A stretch of DNA of 64,000 nt from Cardiocondyla obscurior (lineage: Eukaryota > Arthropoda > Insecta > Hymenoptera > Formicidae), in NCBI RefSeq assembly GCF_019399895.1, contig NC_091886.1:2852001-2916000 (forward strand). Direction: 5' to 3'. Every line of letters begins with the position of its first letter. Position 1 is the first letter of the stretch. The notes under the pieces are model-generated. The model worked only from the letters and a program-made list of their open reading frames with translations, ran no database searches and was not told the DNA's origin. A program made the position numbers and the translations under genes. Of the stretch, positions 12,856-27,300 are shown piece by piece.

Positions 12856-15310
12856 GTAAGACGGGAGGAACGAAACTTTCGTAATTTGCCCATTCGACCT
12901 ATGGGGATAGATCGGCCTCGAATATGACGGATATCCCAATTAAGCGGCTTCTCGTCGTTTACCGGCGCGAGAGAATCGCGGAAAATCGAACGGGGCGACG
13001 CGGCGAATTTTCTATCCGGAAAACTTGGCGCCGGAAGAGATAATGAAGAAGCCCTCTCCGTCGGTCTTCCGTTCGCGCAGCCTCTTTACTTTTATATTTT
13101 TTATTTTCTTTCTTTCTTTTTTTTTTTCCTCTCATTATCCAAATTAGTCGTAATTAAAAGGACCAAGAGTTGCTTACGGCTCAAGAATTGATTTTATTTC
13201 CTTTTGGAATAATTTACGTCGCTGTTAATTAAAAGTGCATTTAATTTAAAACGAAGTGAGAAAGTACATTAGCGAAATGTCCGAGAATTATTTTTGACGC
13301 GTGCGCGGTATGACGGAAATTTGAACGATATTTATTAGAACGTCAGCGTTGCTTTTTACGTACGTTTTCGTGCTTTAGTTTTTAATAAATAACTTTACGG
13401 AGGGACGGATGTAATAATTAAAGATGTAATTAGAGCACGGCTCTACGTGTTCTCAACTGAACGTATTTACTTTTACAAATGAGACGTTATAACTGCACGG
13501 CCCGTCATAAATTTTACGGGTTACCCCCCATTCAGCCTGATAACCCAGGCTACCCGCCCGAAGATTCCGCGTTCGAAATTTAACTTAAGCTCTCAACCGG
13601 TAAAGCTTGTACGGCTAAGCTCTCTGATAGTAAAACTAAGCTTACTGCAGGCTCACTCGTTAATGTGAATAATCCAGTATTGTGACCGAGCCGCGGACGT
13701 ACATATGTCCATCGAGGAATACATCGTCTGCGTGCGAATCAAGCCTTAATCGCCTTTCCCATAAATCCGTTGGCGTTACGGTAACAGAATCAGCGGGTGC
13801 GCGATGCTTCGTTGAAAATTTTGCAGTCCGCGCGTCGAACATACGGGGAGAGAGCTGCGTTAGGGGGAGAGAGGAGTTGAAGAAAGAGAGAGAGAGAGAT
13901 AGAAAAGGAAAGGAGATAGAGAGGTACAACATTATCGTAGAGATGACACCGACCCGGGGACATGGGGACAGATTGACCGGGATATCCTTGGCGTTATACG
14001 ACGCCGCGCTGGCGACGTCCAATTAGCGTTCGTTAGATGGTACACGACGGACCTACGGCTACGTCCTCCGACGAGAGAGTAATTAACGGTATTAGCCAAG
14101 CTGCGGAGTGCGATCGAGTGAGATCGTTCCCCGTCTCTCTCGCACCGCGTCCCTGTCGCTCCCGGCCGTCCCACGTCTCGAAGTCGAATAATGGGGCTCT
14201 CTCTCGCGCTGGGGGGATGCCAGAGGGCTTACGACCGTCGCTATGCCATTCACTGAACGGTGGTGCGGTCCACGGCGTACCCATGGTCTACCTCATTGTG
14301 TTGGACAAGCGTGCACGGTTTACCGTGTACACAAGTACATCCGAATCGCAAATAGAATACGCCCGCCTCGCCGGCTTGGCGTCACGTTGACGCAAAGTCA
14401 ACGTTCACATCGGACAACCGCGATTCCTAAGATTGATTGTTACCGTTACCGAGTGATAAATGACGAATTATATACGTTTCGAGCGTGTTATAGACAGGCC
14501 ATTGGCACCGCGTCCGTGATTTACATTTGAAAAGCTCGCGAAAGCTGGGGTTCACGTGGATATTTACCGCGATGTTAACGGGACGATTTTTTTTTTTTAT
14601 TTTTTATTTTTTTATTTTTTTTTTTGCGCGCGATTTAAGCGGCAAATATTTTTAATCGATGGAATAATTTCGATGAGAGAGGTGGCGCCGAGGAAACGAG
14701 ATAAAAATAAGAAATTTTTAATCGCTACAAATTAAAATTTGTTTTTCTAAAACAAACGCGGCTGATTAACTTTAGGAATTAAATAACGATCGTTTTAAAG
14801 ACGTAACCACGGTTAGGGTTGAAATCACAGATATCGATGATTGCGAGATAATTCACAGTCAATCTGTAATCGCGACGTAAAGAAGTCAAAATTATGAAAA
14901 TTCATCGGCGGCCTCGCGATGAATAATTTATATTTGCGGAATATCAATGCGTTCATCGCCATCATGTTAAAATTATGCCACATACGCTTAGCTCGGCCTC
15001 ATTACAGCGTGCGTAATTTAATTCTTAATCATCCGACGAGTTCACGCACAGTGATTGAAATTTCTCGATAAATTCGATTATCGATATTGACGACGGGGAA
15101 GAGGGTCGGTGGTAGCAACTGCAATTTTTTTCTCTCTCTTTCTCTCTCTCTCTCTCTTTCTCTCAGCCAGATTGACGTGCGCGTTAATGAACTACGATTC
15201 ATAAATTAATCCCTCCCGCTTCGACGACTTCGAACGAAGCGTCGCCTTCGGGGATCGTTACGTGCCAACGGTAACGTATCGTTAACGATGTTTAATGCTA
15301 GTTTTAATAC
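12856..15310. other. Non-coding stretch with microsatellites
   Basis: The stretch contains a GA-rich run at 13879-13902, a T-rich run at 14588-14626 and a CT microsatellite at 15129-15164. The block 13680-14400 is CpG-rich, with overlapping open frames on both strands but no domain. The CT repeat ends in a perfect acceptor-like TTTCTCTCAG at 15165, yet every frame after it stops within about 50 nt, so I do not call an exon. Confidence 0.45.
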
Positions 15311-15370
15311 CTGCAACGTCTGCAGCATCGCGCGCGGCTGAGCTTGCTGAGAACGCAGACACGCGTGCTC
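15311..15370 (-). other. Candidate 60-nt internal exon, minus strand
   Basis: On the minus strand the acceptor TTATTCCGAACTTACAG precedes 15370, and the exon ends at 15311 in TTGCAG followed by GTATTA. It is exactly 60 nt and open in all three phases; phase 0 reads EHACLRSQQAQPRAML followed by QTLQ, a plausible Gln-rich segment. It matches the exon candidate at 7990 in length, strand and phase behaviour, and both could be internal exons of the gene starting at 36 kb. One caution is that the plus strand of the same stretch also forms an acceptor-donor pair (CTGCAG at 15325, CCT/GTAAGT at 15372), so direction is not certain. The peptide is not recognised. Confidence 0.4.
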
Positions 15371-18300
15371 CTGTAAGTTCGGAATAACATGAGAGGCGGG
15401 TGCCAGCCCGGCTCCCCCGAGCTCCCGATGTTTAACGCTGAAAATCTTCAGCGAGCGTACGAAGGAACGAACTGAACGGACGGACGGGGGAACGTGGAAA
15501 ATGTTATCAATTATCGGTGATATAATAGTTTGCGCCTGCACTTTATGCGAGCGAGCGAACTTTCTTCATTAAAATGCCTCGCCCAAGAAAAGCATCGGGT
15601 GCCGCGAGGCACGCCGTGGAGCTTAATGAGAAATAAAGCCCCGGCTACGCGTCGGCCGTTTATTGCGATCGGACCGCCGAAAGGCAGATACATTTTGTTA
15701 CGACGACAAAAGGGATCCGGGAATTTAGAGAGATTTTCGCGCACCTCCGTGTAACCGGGCAACGTAATTCGTGTAACGCGCACGATGTACGGGGGAGGGA
15801 GGAGAGCTTTATAAAGTCCGCCAAGGAGGAGAACTGTATTAGCTACGTTTTATAAATAAGCTCTGAAATTCTCTGCCGAGTTTAAGTGTTTCAAACTTTA
15901 ACTACTTTAAATTCTATAAACAATTCATTGGCGTTTGAAATTAAAAAACAAAAAAAAATAATAAAGTAGATAGTTGAACGATTTTATATATAATATATGT
16001 ATGTCGAAATATTTAATATTAATATGCTCGTTTCTTATTTTAATTTTCTGACGTGTTTGGTATTTAAAAAAATAGAAATCAAAATATTTGCGCAATTTTT
16101 AAGAAGTAGATAGAGGTATATAATACAGAAAAGTATTAAAATTATTCGACTTCCGAGGGTTGCTCGAGCAGAAGCTTTGATTTAAGAACGACGACGATTT
16201 TGGAAGCCCGACACTCCCGAAAGTGACGATTAGTTTGTTTCTCGGCAAGAGTAGCTCGCGGAAAACAATGGTTAACCGCCCCCTTCGGTTTTTATCTTGG
16301 AAACAGCTCGAAAAATCTAACGGCCGCCGAGTGACGAGATGTGTTGCTATCAAAAAAAGACGGGAGTGAGAGATTTACGACTCAGCGAGCAACGATTATC
16401 TGGTCAATTCTCGGAAATCTGTCACTTTCGACAGGCCGTAAGTTATTTATGGTCTTTAGAGAGTCGCCACTTAAAAGATTAACATTTTTTTTATTTTTTT
16501 TTTTGCCGGTTTTACGAGCGCCGACGACTTCTCTGTCTTTCGCAAAGCGTCTCGCTCTCGCCGAGCTTTGTCTTTACATTTTTTTTTTCTTTTTGCCAGA
16601 TTGTCGAAGCGAACGTCATATTTTTTAATGCGAGCAAATTCAATATCCCTTTTTCTCATTTCTCTTCCATACGCACGTAATCTCCTTATAATCTTGAATT
16701 TCATAGTACATCTACTGCGCAAGTATCCGAAAGGAACGTCGATACCTCATACATTTTCGTATCTACGCGTCGCCTTTGAATGACTCCGGGCGTGCGCTTT
16801 TTCGCTGAGCGAAAAATCTTGAAAGTGCCAACGCGTCGATGCGATAAATCGCACAAACGCGGCGGCGGGGTGATTTACCGCCCCTTCCACCTCCCCCCCC
16901 CCGCGAACCATCGGAAGTTTCTCCGCCCCGATAACTGGCAAATATTCCTAGCGTCCGTTCCGCGTTGAAACTTATGTATTTGTGTTTACTATTCATGTCT
17001 TGCCAGCACAGCCGCGCGTTTCTCCCGTCAAGTCGCCATCGGGTGGGAATGGAACAACGGGGGCAATATTCGCCGGACGAGAAAGCGAGAATACCGGACG
17101 GGCGGGGAGAGAGCACCGAGATACAAGGGCCGTCGAGGGGAAACAGAAACGTTTTCCGCGCCGGGGTTCGCCCATTTGCAAAGGAAATTAAACGATTCCG
17201 CGCAATTTGCTCGGACGCCAAGCATGAGGCGGCCGCCACCACCCCCCGAGGCGCCTTACATTTGCAAGTTACAGCGGCCTCTTTTCCCTCCCCCTCCGGA
17301 GTAGATTACAACCCTCCCTGCCCCATAAAGATATTAGAATGTGAAACTTGCGAAAAGTTATGCGCGTCCTAATCACACCAGAGCCCGGTGGTTAAAGCCG
17401 ATTCGGAGCTTTCGCTTTAAACGATTTCGCAACAATGACGTTATCTCTCTTCGTTGGCGATGTAATCCTCTTTGCGCGCTTCAAGACAATCACCGGAAAA
17501 TTATCGTATCGCTTCGGTGTGTAAGATTGGAACATCCCTATCGACCCTTTACAGGCCCCGTCGCTTAATTCCCTGCGTTCACATCTGGCAGCTGAGACCT
17601 CTATGCGTGGCACTGACGCTTATTAACAATTTTTTTTTTTTTTTTTTTTTTAATATCAGAAAACGCGATTACATCGACAGCAACAAGTTGACGTGATTCT
17701 ACGTCACCCAATTAATTTAAATTAAATGTTAAATTTAAATATAATTAATTAAATATATTTGCCGGTGTGCTATTTATCGAAAGCCAATAATTAGAGCCAC
17801 CGACGACAAATCGTAAGGTCAATCGGCGCGATTGTCACTTCAAATTAAATGTGACGTGAATTAAATGAGAACAATAATTATGAGAACAATGTGACTTGTG
17901 TAAGCTTGACTTTAAATATTAAATTATTATGGTATTTAAATGATGGATAAATTATACGCGCGGAACAAAGCGGGGGGTTTTTTTTAAATAAAATTTTATC
18001 TTCAAATTTTCTACACGGACGCCGATTAACCGTGACGTATAATGTCTATATAAAATCCATTTAAATCTGAAATATTCAATATTGCTGTAACATTAGCGCG
18101 TTCACGGACGTAACGCTTCGTACGAAGATCGCGGTGTTGCGTGTGCAATTATTAATAACCATCACCCGCTCGGATTTAAAAATCATGTTTAAACGGCGCG
18201 ACGGTATTTTAGGAGCACCGCGTTAATTAATAAACATATTATAATCGTTCCGTTTACGGACGATGCGCCGTGCCGCCGCCTTCGGGAGAAATAAAACGCC

Positions 18301-21300
18301 TCTGACGCATTCGTGCCGGCAATTTACGTTACCCGCAATTAGCCTGATGAAAGGCTATTTATTTATCGCGTGCAATTGTGTCACGTCAGCGTCGCTCGCA
18401 AACGTGGGCGCCTCGCTGCGAGGCGTCAACGCGCGTCCCACGTCGAATCGATAAGAAATGAGGGATGCGAACAAATCACACGTCGGAAAATATTTAACTC
18501 GCGCCGCAGGTCGGCACCGTAAATTATACAGCTTAATAAATATCGCGCTTTACTCATCTCCATTGCTGACGTTAAAAGACAACTCGGGCCGATTTAAGGC
18601 ACGATAAAAAAAAAGCGAATCACTCTGCTATTTTTCCTTTTCGTGGAATATAATGCGACGCGAGAGACGAGGTTATATTTTAAAAAACGCCGCGAGTATT
18701 GACACGACGAATGTAAATTTATTATTACAATACAGGTGTCGAACCTTTACCTACGTCCACGTGATTAATATATTTCGCGCCCGTTGACGGTTAATTAGGT
18801 CGCGAATTCAGAACGTTCATAAATATCGCGCCTGTTCTATATTGCGAGATGAATTATTTAAAACTCACGCCTTTTATCCGTTTCCAATGTAAATTCGTAA
18901 AATCCGCGCTCTGTTTTATTTCGGTTAATTCGCGATTGATCTTAATTATTATTACGTATCGAACATCCTGCGACCGGTTTTATTTTTCACCGACGGTAAT
19001 ACGAACGTCGCTTAATCCCGCCGGGAAGTACGATATATTTTACCGTCGAAATATGGCGATCGCTTAATTTTTAGGTCAACTAAGTCAGCCGTATTCGCGT
19101 GCAAATGCATAGCGGGTTGACGAAACGGCGAGGGGGAGGGGGGAGGGGGTGGATATTGGCGCCGTGCCTATCATCGCCCAATAACCTGGTTCCGACTATT
19201 ACGGAAACCGGAACGTGATAGTGCCGGAGTGGCATAAAGCATTTCATATACTCCGGATGATCGTATCACTGTTATCATGAGAAATCCATTACGAACTATC
19301 CATTTTTTACTCGCCGATGCATTTGTAACTGCATTAGCGAACGAGGAGCACGCCGTAACGAAAATTGTAAACGCCCGCGAAAGAGGAATATTCTCGAAGG
19401 GAATTTTTTATCGGGAAAAAAATAATTTTTTTTTTTTTTCTCTCTTTTTTGTGAATGCAAAATGTTGACGGTTTAATATACAACGTCGTTCCCCGATTTT
19501 TCTTTTAAAGTAATTACCCTTCGCTCGCGACAACGCGTCGTCCCGTCTTTTAAATTGCGCGACGATTCTTCGAATAATCCCTTGATCGACGTGGCGAATA
19601 ACGCGATCGTAAATTGGGACGGCGTTATTAAAAGATTTTTCGCGATTGCGTAATTCTCGGCAATGGGGGCTTACGTCATCCTTGTTTGATCACACGCGGA
19701 CCGCGCGGTATGTTTATAAAATATGAAACGCGCCGCGTGGAATTTTATTCTGATCCTGGAACGCCGGGTGTGCATCAACGTGACGTGAGTCGAATGAAAT
19801 AGTAGTTCCGGAATACCTTAGACTTCCTTTCATCCGGCAACGTTTAACCAAAGGTCGGTGAAATACAGAAAAATGCACGTAATACGTAATCGTGTGCGAA
19901 TGCACGGTGAAATTTCACGTTTCCATTTGTCAAACAGCTGACAACCGGGCACATCGCTACGAATTGGTTTAACCCCATTATTTCCCGCATAAATGTTATG
20001 TGACTTGAATATTGTATTAATCTATCTCGCAGCTAACTTTATTCAAACTGACTCGATACTTCCTGAGGGAAATCTTTTCAGAAAAAAAGAAAGAAAAAAA
20101 ATTAAGTATATTTTTAACCACCTAATTAATAAGCATCGGGTATGCTAAAATTACTTGTTATTAATTTTAACATATATATTTTACGTATCCCACCCTCCTA
20201 GAAATAAATCCGAAATAACCTTCCGGTTATTATTTTCTTAAACACCGTAGGCTGGCGGTACGGCCGATATTTCGCGAGTGCAGGCTGGAGGTGTCGAAGC
20301 GCGCGGAAAGGAGACTTACGAGCTTCAGCTCGGGAGATAATAAATCAGTCGCTTAATATTCGCGGAGAGGCGAACGGTCTGTCGGAGTCGCAGGCGGGGT
20401 GCCGCATTACGCGCGGCCCGTACGTATATGTGCGTATGTGCGTGCACACGGCTATCACTACACAAGCCCTAGGCGGCTGTAGGATACCCAGCACCAGGCA
20501 CTCCCTCGTCCATCCGTCGCGTCGAGTGTAAACGCGTGTACGCGCTCCGCCAAGTATGCGCCCGAGTGAATTATGTGCTCGGCCTCCGTGTTTACCGTCA
20601 CCCCGTAAATTTGCATCGCCCGCGCGGGGACCTCACGGCGTACGGCCAAAGCACGGTCGTCAGTACACATCCATCCATCGGCGTCCCGACGCTTTACGCC
20701 CGACAAAGGCGCGGTGGAAACTCCTCCGCGCTGGGAGATAAAGCTGCCCGGCAGCCCGCGGGCCCCGATAGGCCTTGACGTTTTCATGGATTTCAACCGT
20801 AGGTTCCGACCCGTACAAACGTTTTCCGGAAACGGCGCCGACAACACGGACTTTTCGTCTGTTTGCAAATAGTGATTGCTTTCGAAAATAAGACGGTGAC
20901 GGATTTGTCAAGTAAATCGAAAAGAAGGTTAAAGTAGTATGAAGAGAGAGAGAAAAAAAAAGAAACGGAAAAAAATTTGAGAAAATATATAACTTTTGAT
21001 ACAAAAAAATAAAAAAAAAATTTTTTTTAATGTACGAAATATATCGTAATATCCCGCGGAATACTGATAAAGTATTACACAGCTAGGCCGATTGGCTTTT
21101 TTGTTTTAACGCGGCGCTCTCTGTTTCCGGAAACGTCGGTGACGAAGAGATTTCCTTACTAACATTCCCGTCTCATCCGATAGATAGTTGTTCCTCGGTT
21201 GCCTTCAATTCGCGCATTTATCGTTCCGCCATGTAAATTCAGCGCTCGTCGAATTTGAAAGGGCGAATTTGTATCTGTCGGGATCGATCGCCGAGTTTGC

Positions 21301-24300
21301 TCAGCCGATCGGGGCCGGATAGCTAGAACACCGCGGTACCGCATCGCGCGCCACTCCAGCGAAACGACTTCGCGGCTCTCCGCTTTTCGTTATGAATAAA
21401 AGTTGAGCGGGCGGACGAGTAAGACGTGCGGGAAAAAGTTGCGAAAATCGCTTTGTGGAATATGCAAATACGACTTCTCGTCTGGCCGGACAATACAGGC
21501 TTAACCGTGAACCGAGTTCCAAAGCAACTCGAAGAAATATTGTTTGAAGTAGACAGATCTAAGTCGAACGAAGATCCAAGCTTAACCTCGATCGCGAAAT
21601 TCCTGCGGAAAGAACATACGCTCGTGCTCCTCCTCGAGAAGAATTGCCTTTTAAAAAATGCACAATCGTGCACATTTTTGCGGAAAGGCTATGATGCATT
21701 TACATATTACGGACAAAGGTGGAATTGAAAAATCCCACTTTTTAAAAACGGATGAAGAAAAGTACCGAGAATAAATTACTAAACTAACACGATACATTTT
21801 TCTTTTTTTTTTCTTTTTGTCCTTTTTAAATATAAACTCCGTGTATTAATATATAATATTATTTAACAAGCGTCAATTTCAGTGGATACTGGTTATTGTT
21901 ATCACTACTTAATATGAATTTATTATTGTACGAGCGAGAGATAATCATAGATTATTTGGTTGTATCCCGATGAATAAATTAACATCAATCGCATTATGCA
22001 TTTAATAATAAAATAATGAACTCCAAATCCACGAATTTTATCCTAGTTTTTTAATTATTATTATTTTTATTTTTTTATTTGTTATCAGTTACGTTGCGTG
22101 CGCCTATTTTTTTTCTAATTCGTTTAGGGATTAATTTTAGCGCAATATCGATCAACGCGTTCGTGTTACTGTTCCATAAACGTAATCATGCACTGACTAG
22201 TGATCTATGAGCCGAGGATTTCCTGCACCTGCGTAGGTGCTCGTGTACGACACGGTGCTGTCCTGCGCGGATCATTGAATCTTCTCAGGCTACTATTGTG
22301 TCTTGACGTAACCTTGATCTCGTACCTCGGTAAATCTCACCCGCCAACGCGGCCGAGCCCCGACATTGTTCCGAGCCACGAAACCGCATCGTATTCAGTA
22401 GTAACGGTGGACGTAGTAAATAAGTTTTCTGCTAAGGTCCGCGCTTAAAGAGAACTTGAGAGCGTTAACGCCGAGTCGCGCATTTCGTACATCTAAACTG
22501 CTCATTAAATTTTCTTTTAATTTTTTTTTTTTAGTAACGAGTTTTATTAAATATTTTATTTTTTAATTTCACAATTTACGTTCACCGAGTTGTGCGTCTT
22601 TTTCCTTTTGTTTTCCCTTTTTTTTTTTTTTTTCTTTGTTTTTATAATTGAAATGTCGCGAAGTATAATCAAATAAAAATGTCGAACAAAATTATTTTAA
22701 TTAATTTCAAATGAGTTTTAATGCGCAATATATGACAATTATAATTTGAACTTTTATTTATATGAATAACCGTGATTGCCGTTTATTTTTGTTATTAGAT
22801 ACTTTATTTTTTAATTATAATTTATTTGAATGTATTAATGATATGCTAATAATTATTAAATTGTCGCAAAATTTCGAGAAAATAACACGCGTGACGATAA
22901 AGATGAATAATACGTACGACCTTTAACATTTAATTTTCTTTCAGCTCGCATTAAATTTTATTACCGAACATTTACTCGCATTAAATTATAGAATAGTTAT
23001 AATTAATTATTAATATCGTCGAAGTGTAGATAATACTTTCTACAAGTCGAATACGACGAGGCGTGTGCATCGACTTTTCTCTTCGTACCGTTTACTCGTT
23101 TTCTTCGAACGGTTCGTACATTAAGTAACGTTTCTGTCTTTAGCGTATCCCATAAATGACTGGCGCGGATCTTAAAATCGAACGTCGGAAAACACCCGGA
23201 TTAACGAGCGCGAGTAAAGATCGGGCGTAAAAGATATCGTTTTCCCGACGATACAACACCGGCGGGAACGTGATCTCGCTTTTGTGCAGTTATATCGCCG
23301 ACCAGTGCTCGCTCTATCGATCAACCGGCCGAGAACTTCTCGCCCTCGCCGCGTCCATATATCCGAATTAATTAACAAAATGGAGTGACCCGCGTTCGGT
23401 ATTTTGAAATATTCAGGAGTGGAAATGGAAATTGAACGCCGTCGGCAAATAGTAGCCGCCTCCCGCAATCTGTGCCGCGTCACTTCCGTCTCTCCGTGTG
23501 AACGAAAGGCGCGTTTATCCGGCGGCAAATAATGATTTCGACGTTGACGCAAGTCCTTCGATTTTCCAACGGAGTTCTCATACTTTTTTTTTTTTTTTTT
23601 TTTCTTTTTCCTTGGACAGCGGATGCGAGAATAATACGCGAAGGATATCAAGGTTACGAAACAATAACGTATTTTCTCGCGTAAATGCAAATAGCGGTTT
23701 CGCCGATATCGTTACGCGATGTTTCCCGATTGCTCTTACGCCCCGTGCTTTTTAATATCAAGCAACGTGAACCAATAATGATTTAACGAGAAGACGGTGG
23801 CCGCAGCCTCCGGGGTCGGCTTGGACTAGGTAGATACGTGTACACGCATACGGTGCTCGGCGGTGAAAAAAAAAAAAGATACCCGAAACTCGTGGGATTC
23901 AATTAAAATGCTAATTCCGCCCGCCCGAATGGTAGAAACCTTTGTTCCGCGTTGCCTCTTCTTGATCTTCCCTCTCGACCCACCCCCCTCGTTCACCTAC
24001 CCCGCGTTCCCCTTCTCGGACTATGCGACCACCCCGAATCTCCTTGATGCGGTTGCTCGCTGACCGAGTTTCCCCGAGCAAGGAGGCGGGAACTTCGCGA
24101 GACAAAGCGAAGGAGATAAGACAGGAATCGATTCGCATCGTCAGGAGAACGGAACGTGGACCACATCGACGTCGACGATAGCGAGATCGTGCACGACGCC
24201 GCCGTCCTTTCGCAACACGATGGGGTGAGGGCCAGAAAGCATTTCTAGGAGAATGGAGGCCCGTTGTAATTAGTTTTGGCTTGCGGCCAATGTTTGGTGT

Positions 24301-27300
24301 CACGTGCCTCCCGCGAGCTGTATCGACACGGCACGGAATGTCCGGATCGCATACGTCAACGTAACCCTCCCTTTCCTACCTACTCCCCCCTCGGTCCCTT
24401 CGCCTCGTCGTTTCTCTTTGCATCTCCCACGATGCACCGTCGGAGACGAATGCGAAACGCTCGGTTCCCTATTTCGTTAATGCCGGGGAAAACTAATGTA
24501 GCGATCTTAAATCACTCTGCGCTTTTTCTCTCTCGTTTATTTCTTCGAAACAAAACACTCCGGTATCTGATATTGAAATTAAGACGTGAAATATTTAATC
24601 GGAAAGTAAATAATTAATTGATTCGTAATAAGTAAATAGTAAAAAAGAAAAAGAACAAGCAGGAAAAAAAAGAATTTCCTAGTTTTCTCTGTAGACGACT
24701 AATTTTGTAAGAGTACGTCTTGTAAACAATAGGAATACAAATATTCTAGAGAATATTGACAGAGCGGAGGAAGAATAAATTGGTAATATATTGGTAAAGC
24801 AAGGCAACAAACAAGAATACAATAAAATAGTACGAGCAGAAAAAGCAGAGATTGAGAGAAATTGAAAGTTGAGCGTAACAAAAGCATCGTAAGTTGAATA
24901 TAAACTGTTACCAGAACGACGTCGTATACATATACGTCCGGCGATATTACACAATTCTTGTTGTATATACTAACAGTGAACGATTTATTTTTTAAATTTT
25001 ATTAGTTTCCGGGACTCCCTCACCCCTTAATTACGCCCGTCGCGACGACGAAGATTCGCTGATGTCGTAAAAGAAACCGATTGCTCTTTACATTATCCAG
25101 AAAACGAGGCGAGCCTCGGAGTCATCATTTTGCTTCTTCAATTATGAAAGAAAAGCGCATCTCCCCCTTCCCTCCTTCCCCCCCACCCTTTCCCCTTTAA
25201 TCTCGAAGGAAAAGCTCAGTCCTACAAAAAAAAAAACTTGACGATTTATGGTTTTTACGCATTAACAGGTATATTAAATGCGAAAAAGTCAACTACAATA
25301 TTGAGATAAACGATTATTATGAAATATGAATGCGCCGCGCAGATCACGATTAAAACTAGCCGGCTACTTTTTGCTCGCACTCGGTATTGCCAGAGTTAAT
25401 TATGTAGACACCAATATTAGCTTAATCGCGCGAACTTTCGTGACGCTGTCGTATGATAAATTTTCTCTCCAGAGGCGAGAAGAATAAAAATGTGTATGCG
25501 CGTGTGTGCATGTGTGCGTAGTGTGCACGAAACCGATGATGCCGCACGGAGATTTTTGTTTACTTTGTACTTAATATCATACTTTGACGCAATATATGGT
25601 AAAATTGTTTTCGAAAAAAAAATAAAAGAAGAGAAGCAAAAAAAAAAAAAGTTCAAGTGTTATTACGCGCGATTGTTTGTCGAAATTAATTAGATAGACA
25701 ACTTTATTAAATTAAACAAGAGTATTACTGATTGCGTGGCTGTCAAAGGCTTTGCAGTATTAACCCTTTACTAACTGAGAAGTAATATTTGCTCTTCTGA
25801 GCCTTTAGGGGATCTCATTCAGCCAATTAAGGATTAAAGCTGCTCTTGGCGTACCTTTGTTGTGATCTGATCACAATATTATCTGTGTTGGTTCAAACCA
25901 GATTATAGTTCGCTGTGTTATTAAACTATGTATTACAGATGAGAGAGTTGTGCCTATTGCGCGATTCACGTTACAAGTCAAAGTCAATGTTTCTTTAACG
26001 ATAACGGCTTGATCTTTTTTCTTCCTTTCTTTTTCTTTTTTTTTCTTTTTCCGTGCTTATCTACGATTTCTCGCAAATTTAGTAAACTTAAAAATTATCC
26101 GCCACGATGTTTGAAAGATCATATTTTGTGGCATCGAGTTGATAATCGAACTGTAATATCTCGATTCACGCGAAGCGTGCTTTGTAACGCTTCTAACGAG
26201 GGCTAATTTGCTCGACGTCGATTATATCTCCATCCGCCACATATTATAGTTCTCGTTATGGCTTGTCGAGGGGTTCCGCTAACGAAACATTACCACTATC
26301 CTGTATCGGGATTGCGGCGGGCTAAACGGTGAAGCGCATAAGAATCGATTTCGTGCTGTTCGCGAATTACGACGGAGCGGTGCTCCCAGACAGGCTGTCA
26401 TAAAATGAAATTTTACGAACACCTCGGCAACTCCTATCTACGAATTTCGAGAAAGCCCTCCTCCAGGTAATGCGCGACCCAGAAACCTATCCTGCATCAC
26501 TCTGTCGCTTGCAGCTCGCTCGTAGATTTATCTCCCGCGTTCTGATTCTTTCCGGTCTCGAGGATCGGCGAAAAGTGAAAATCGGATCGACGAATCTTCC
26601 TTTCGCGGAATTCTCTTTCTCGCGAGAAAAGTTTTTCCGGGCGTCGTGTGTAAAATTTCGGAGATTTAGATGTTACACGATAAAGAGAAATATGCTTAAA
26701 ATATGATATTAATTTTAAAATTATTGTTACCATTTATTATAAATTGAGCAAAACGTATTTTATTCAAGATTTATCCTCGCGGTGGAAAATACGATAAATT
26801 TGACTTTTTAATGTAATTCTGTCTTTAAACTTCTCAATTACATCCTCAAAGAAATATTCGTTAAAGTCGTTTGCACTTTTTGCGATTTTATTAACTTCGA
26901 GGCATACGGGAAAGTTAAAGCAAACTAAATTGCACTTACTGATATATATTTTGTATCTTTTTTTTTATTTTTTTTTTTTAAAGAAAATTATACTATTCAA
27001 GTTAAATTTATTTTTTCACGATAAAATTTTGATAACGTAGTACGTCTCAACTTTGAGAATGATTTAAGCTGGTGTATTTATATACACATATATATGTAGG
27101 CAAAAGTTTCTGGAAAAGCAAGACAGACACAAGTGGTACTACTACTTTTAGTAAAAAGGGACGATCGTGGCCAGCCGAGTAACTCCTGCGCTAGAACGAA
27201 GAACGAGAACTTTATAACCAAAGCCGTTCAAAAGTCTTTTTTAAAACGCATTCGGATTGCGCGTTCGAGTTCTAATGCACTTTATACATATTTTTATCCA

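Noticed and set aside
15129..15180. Very strong acceptor-like CT tract ending in CTCAG
   Set aside because: All three frames stop within about 50 nt and the tract is a CT microsatellite; no partner donor.
25860..25910. GGTTCAAACC word resembling a tRNA B box
   Set aside because: It is part of a local palindrome and has no A box or acceptor stem around it.
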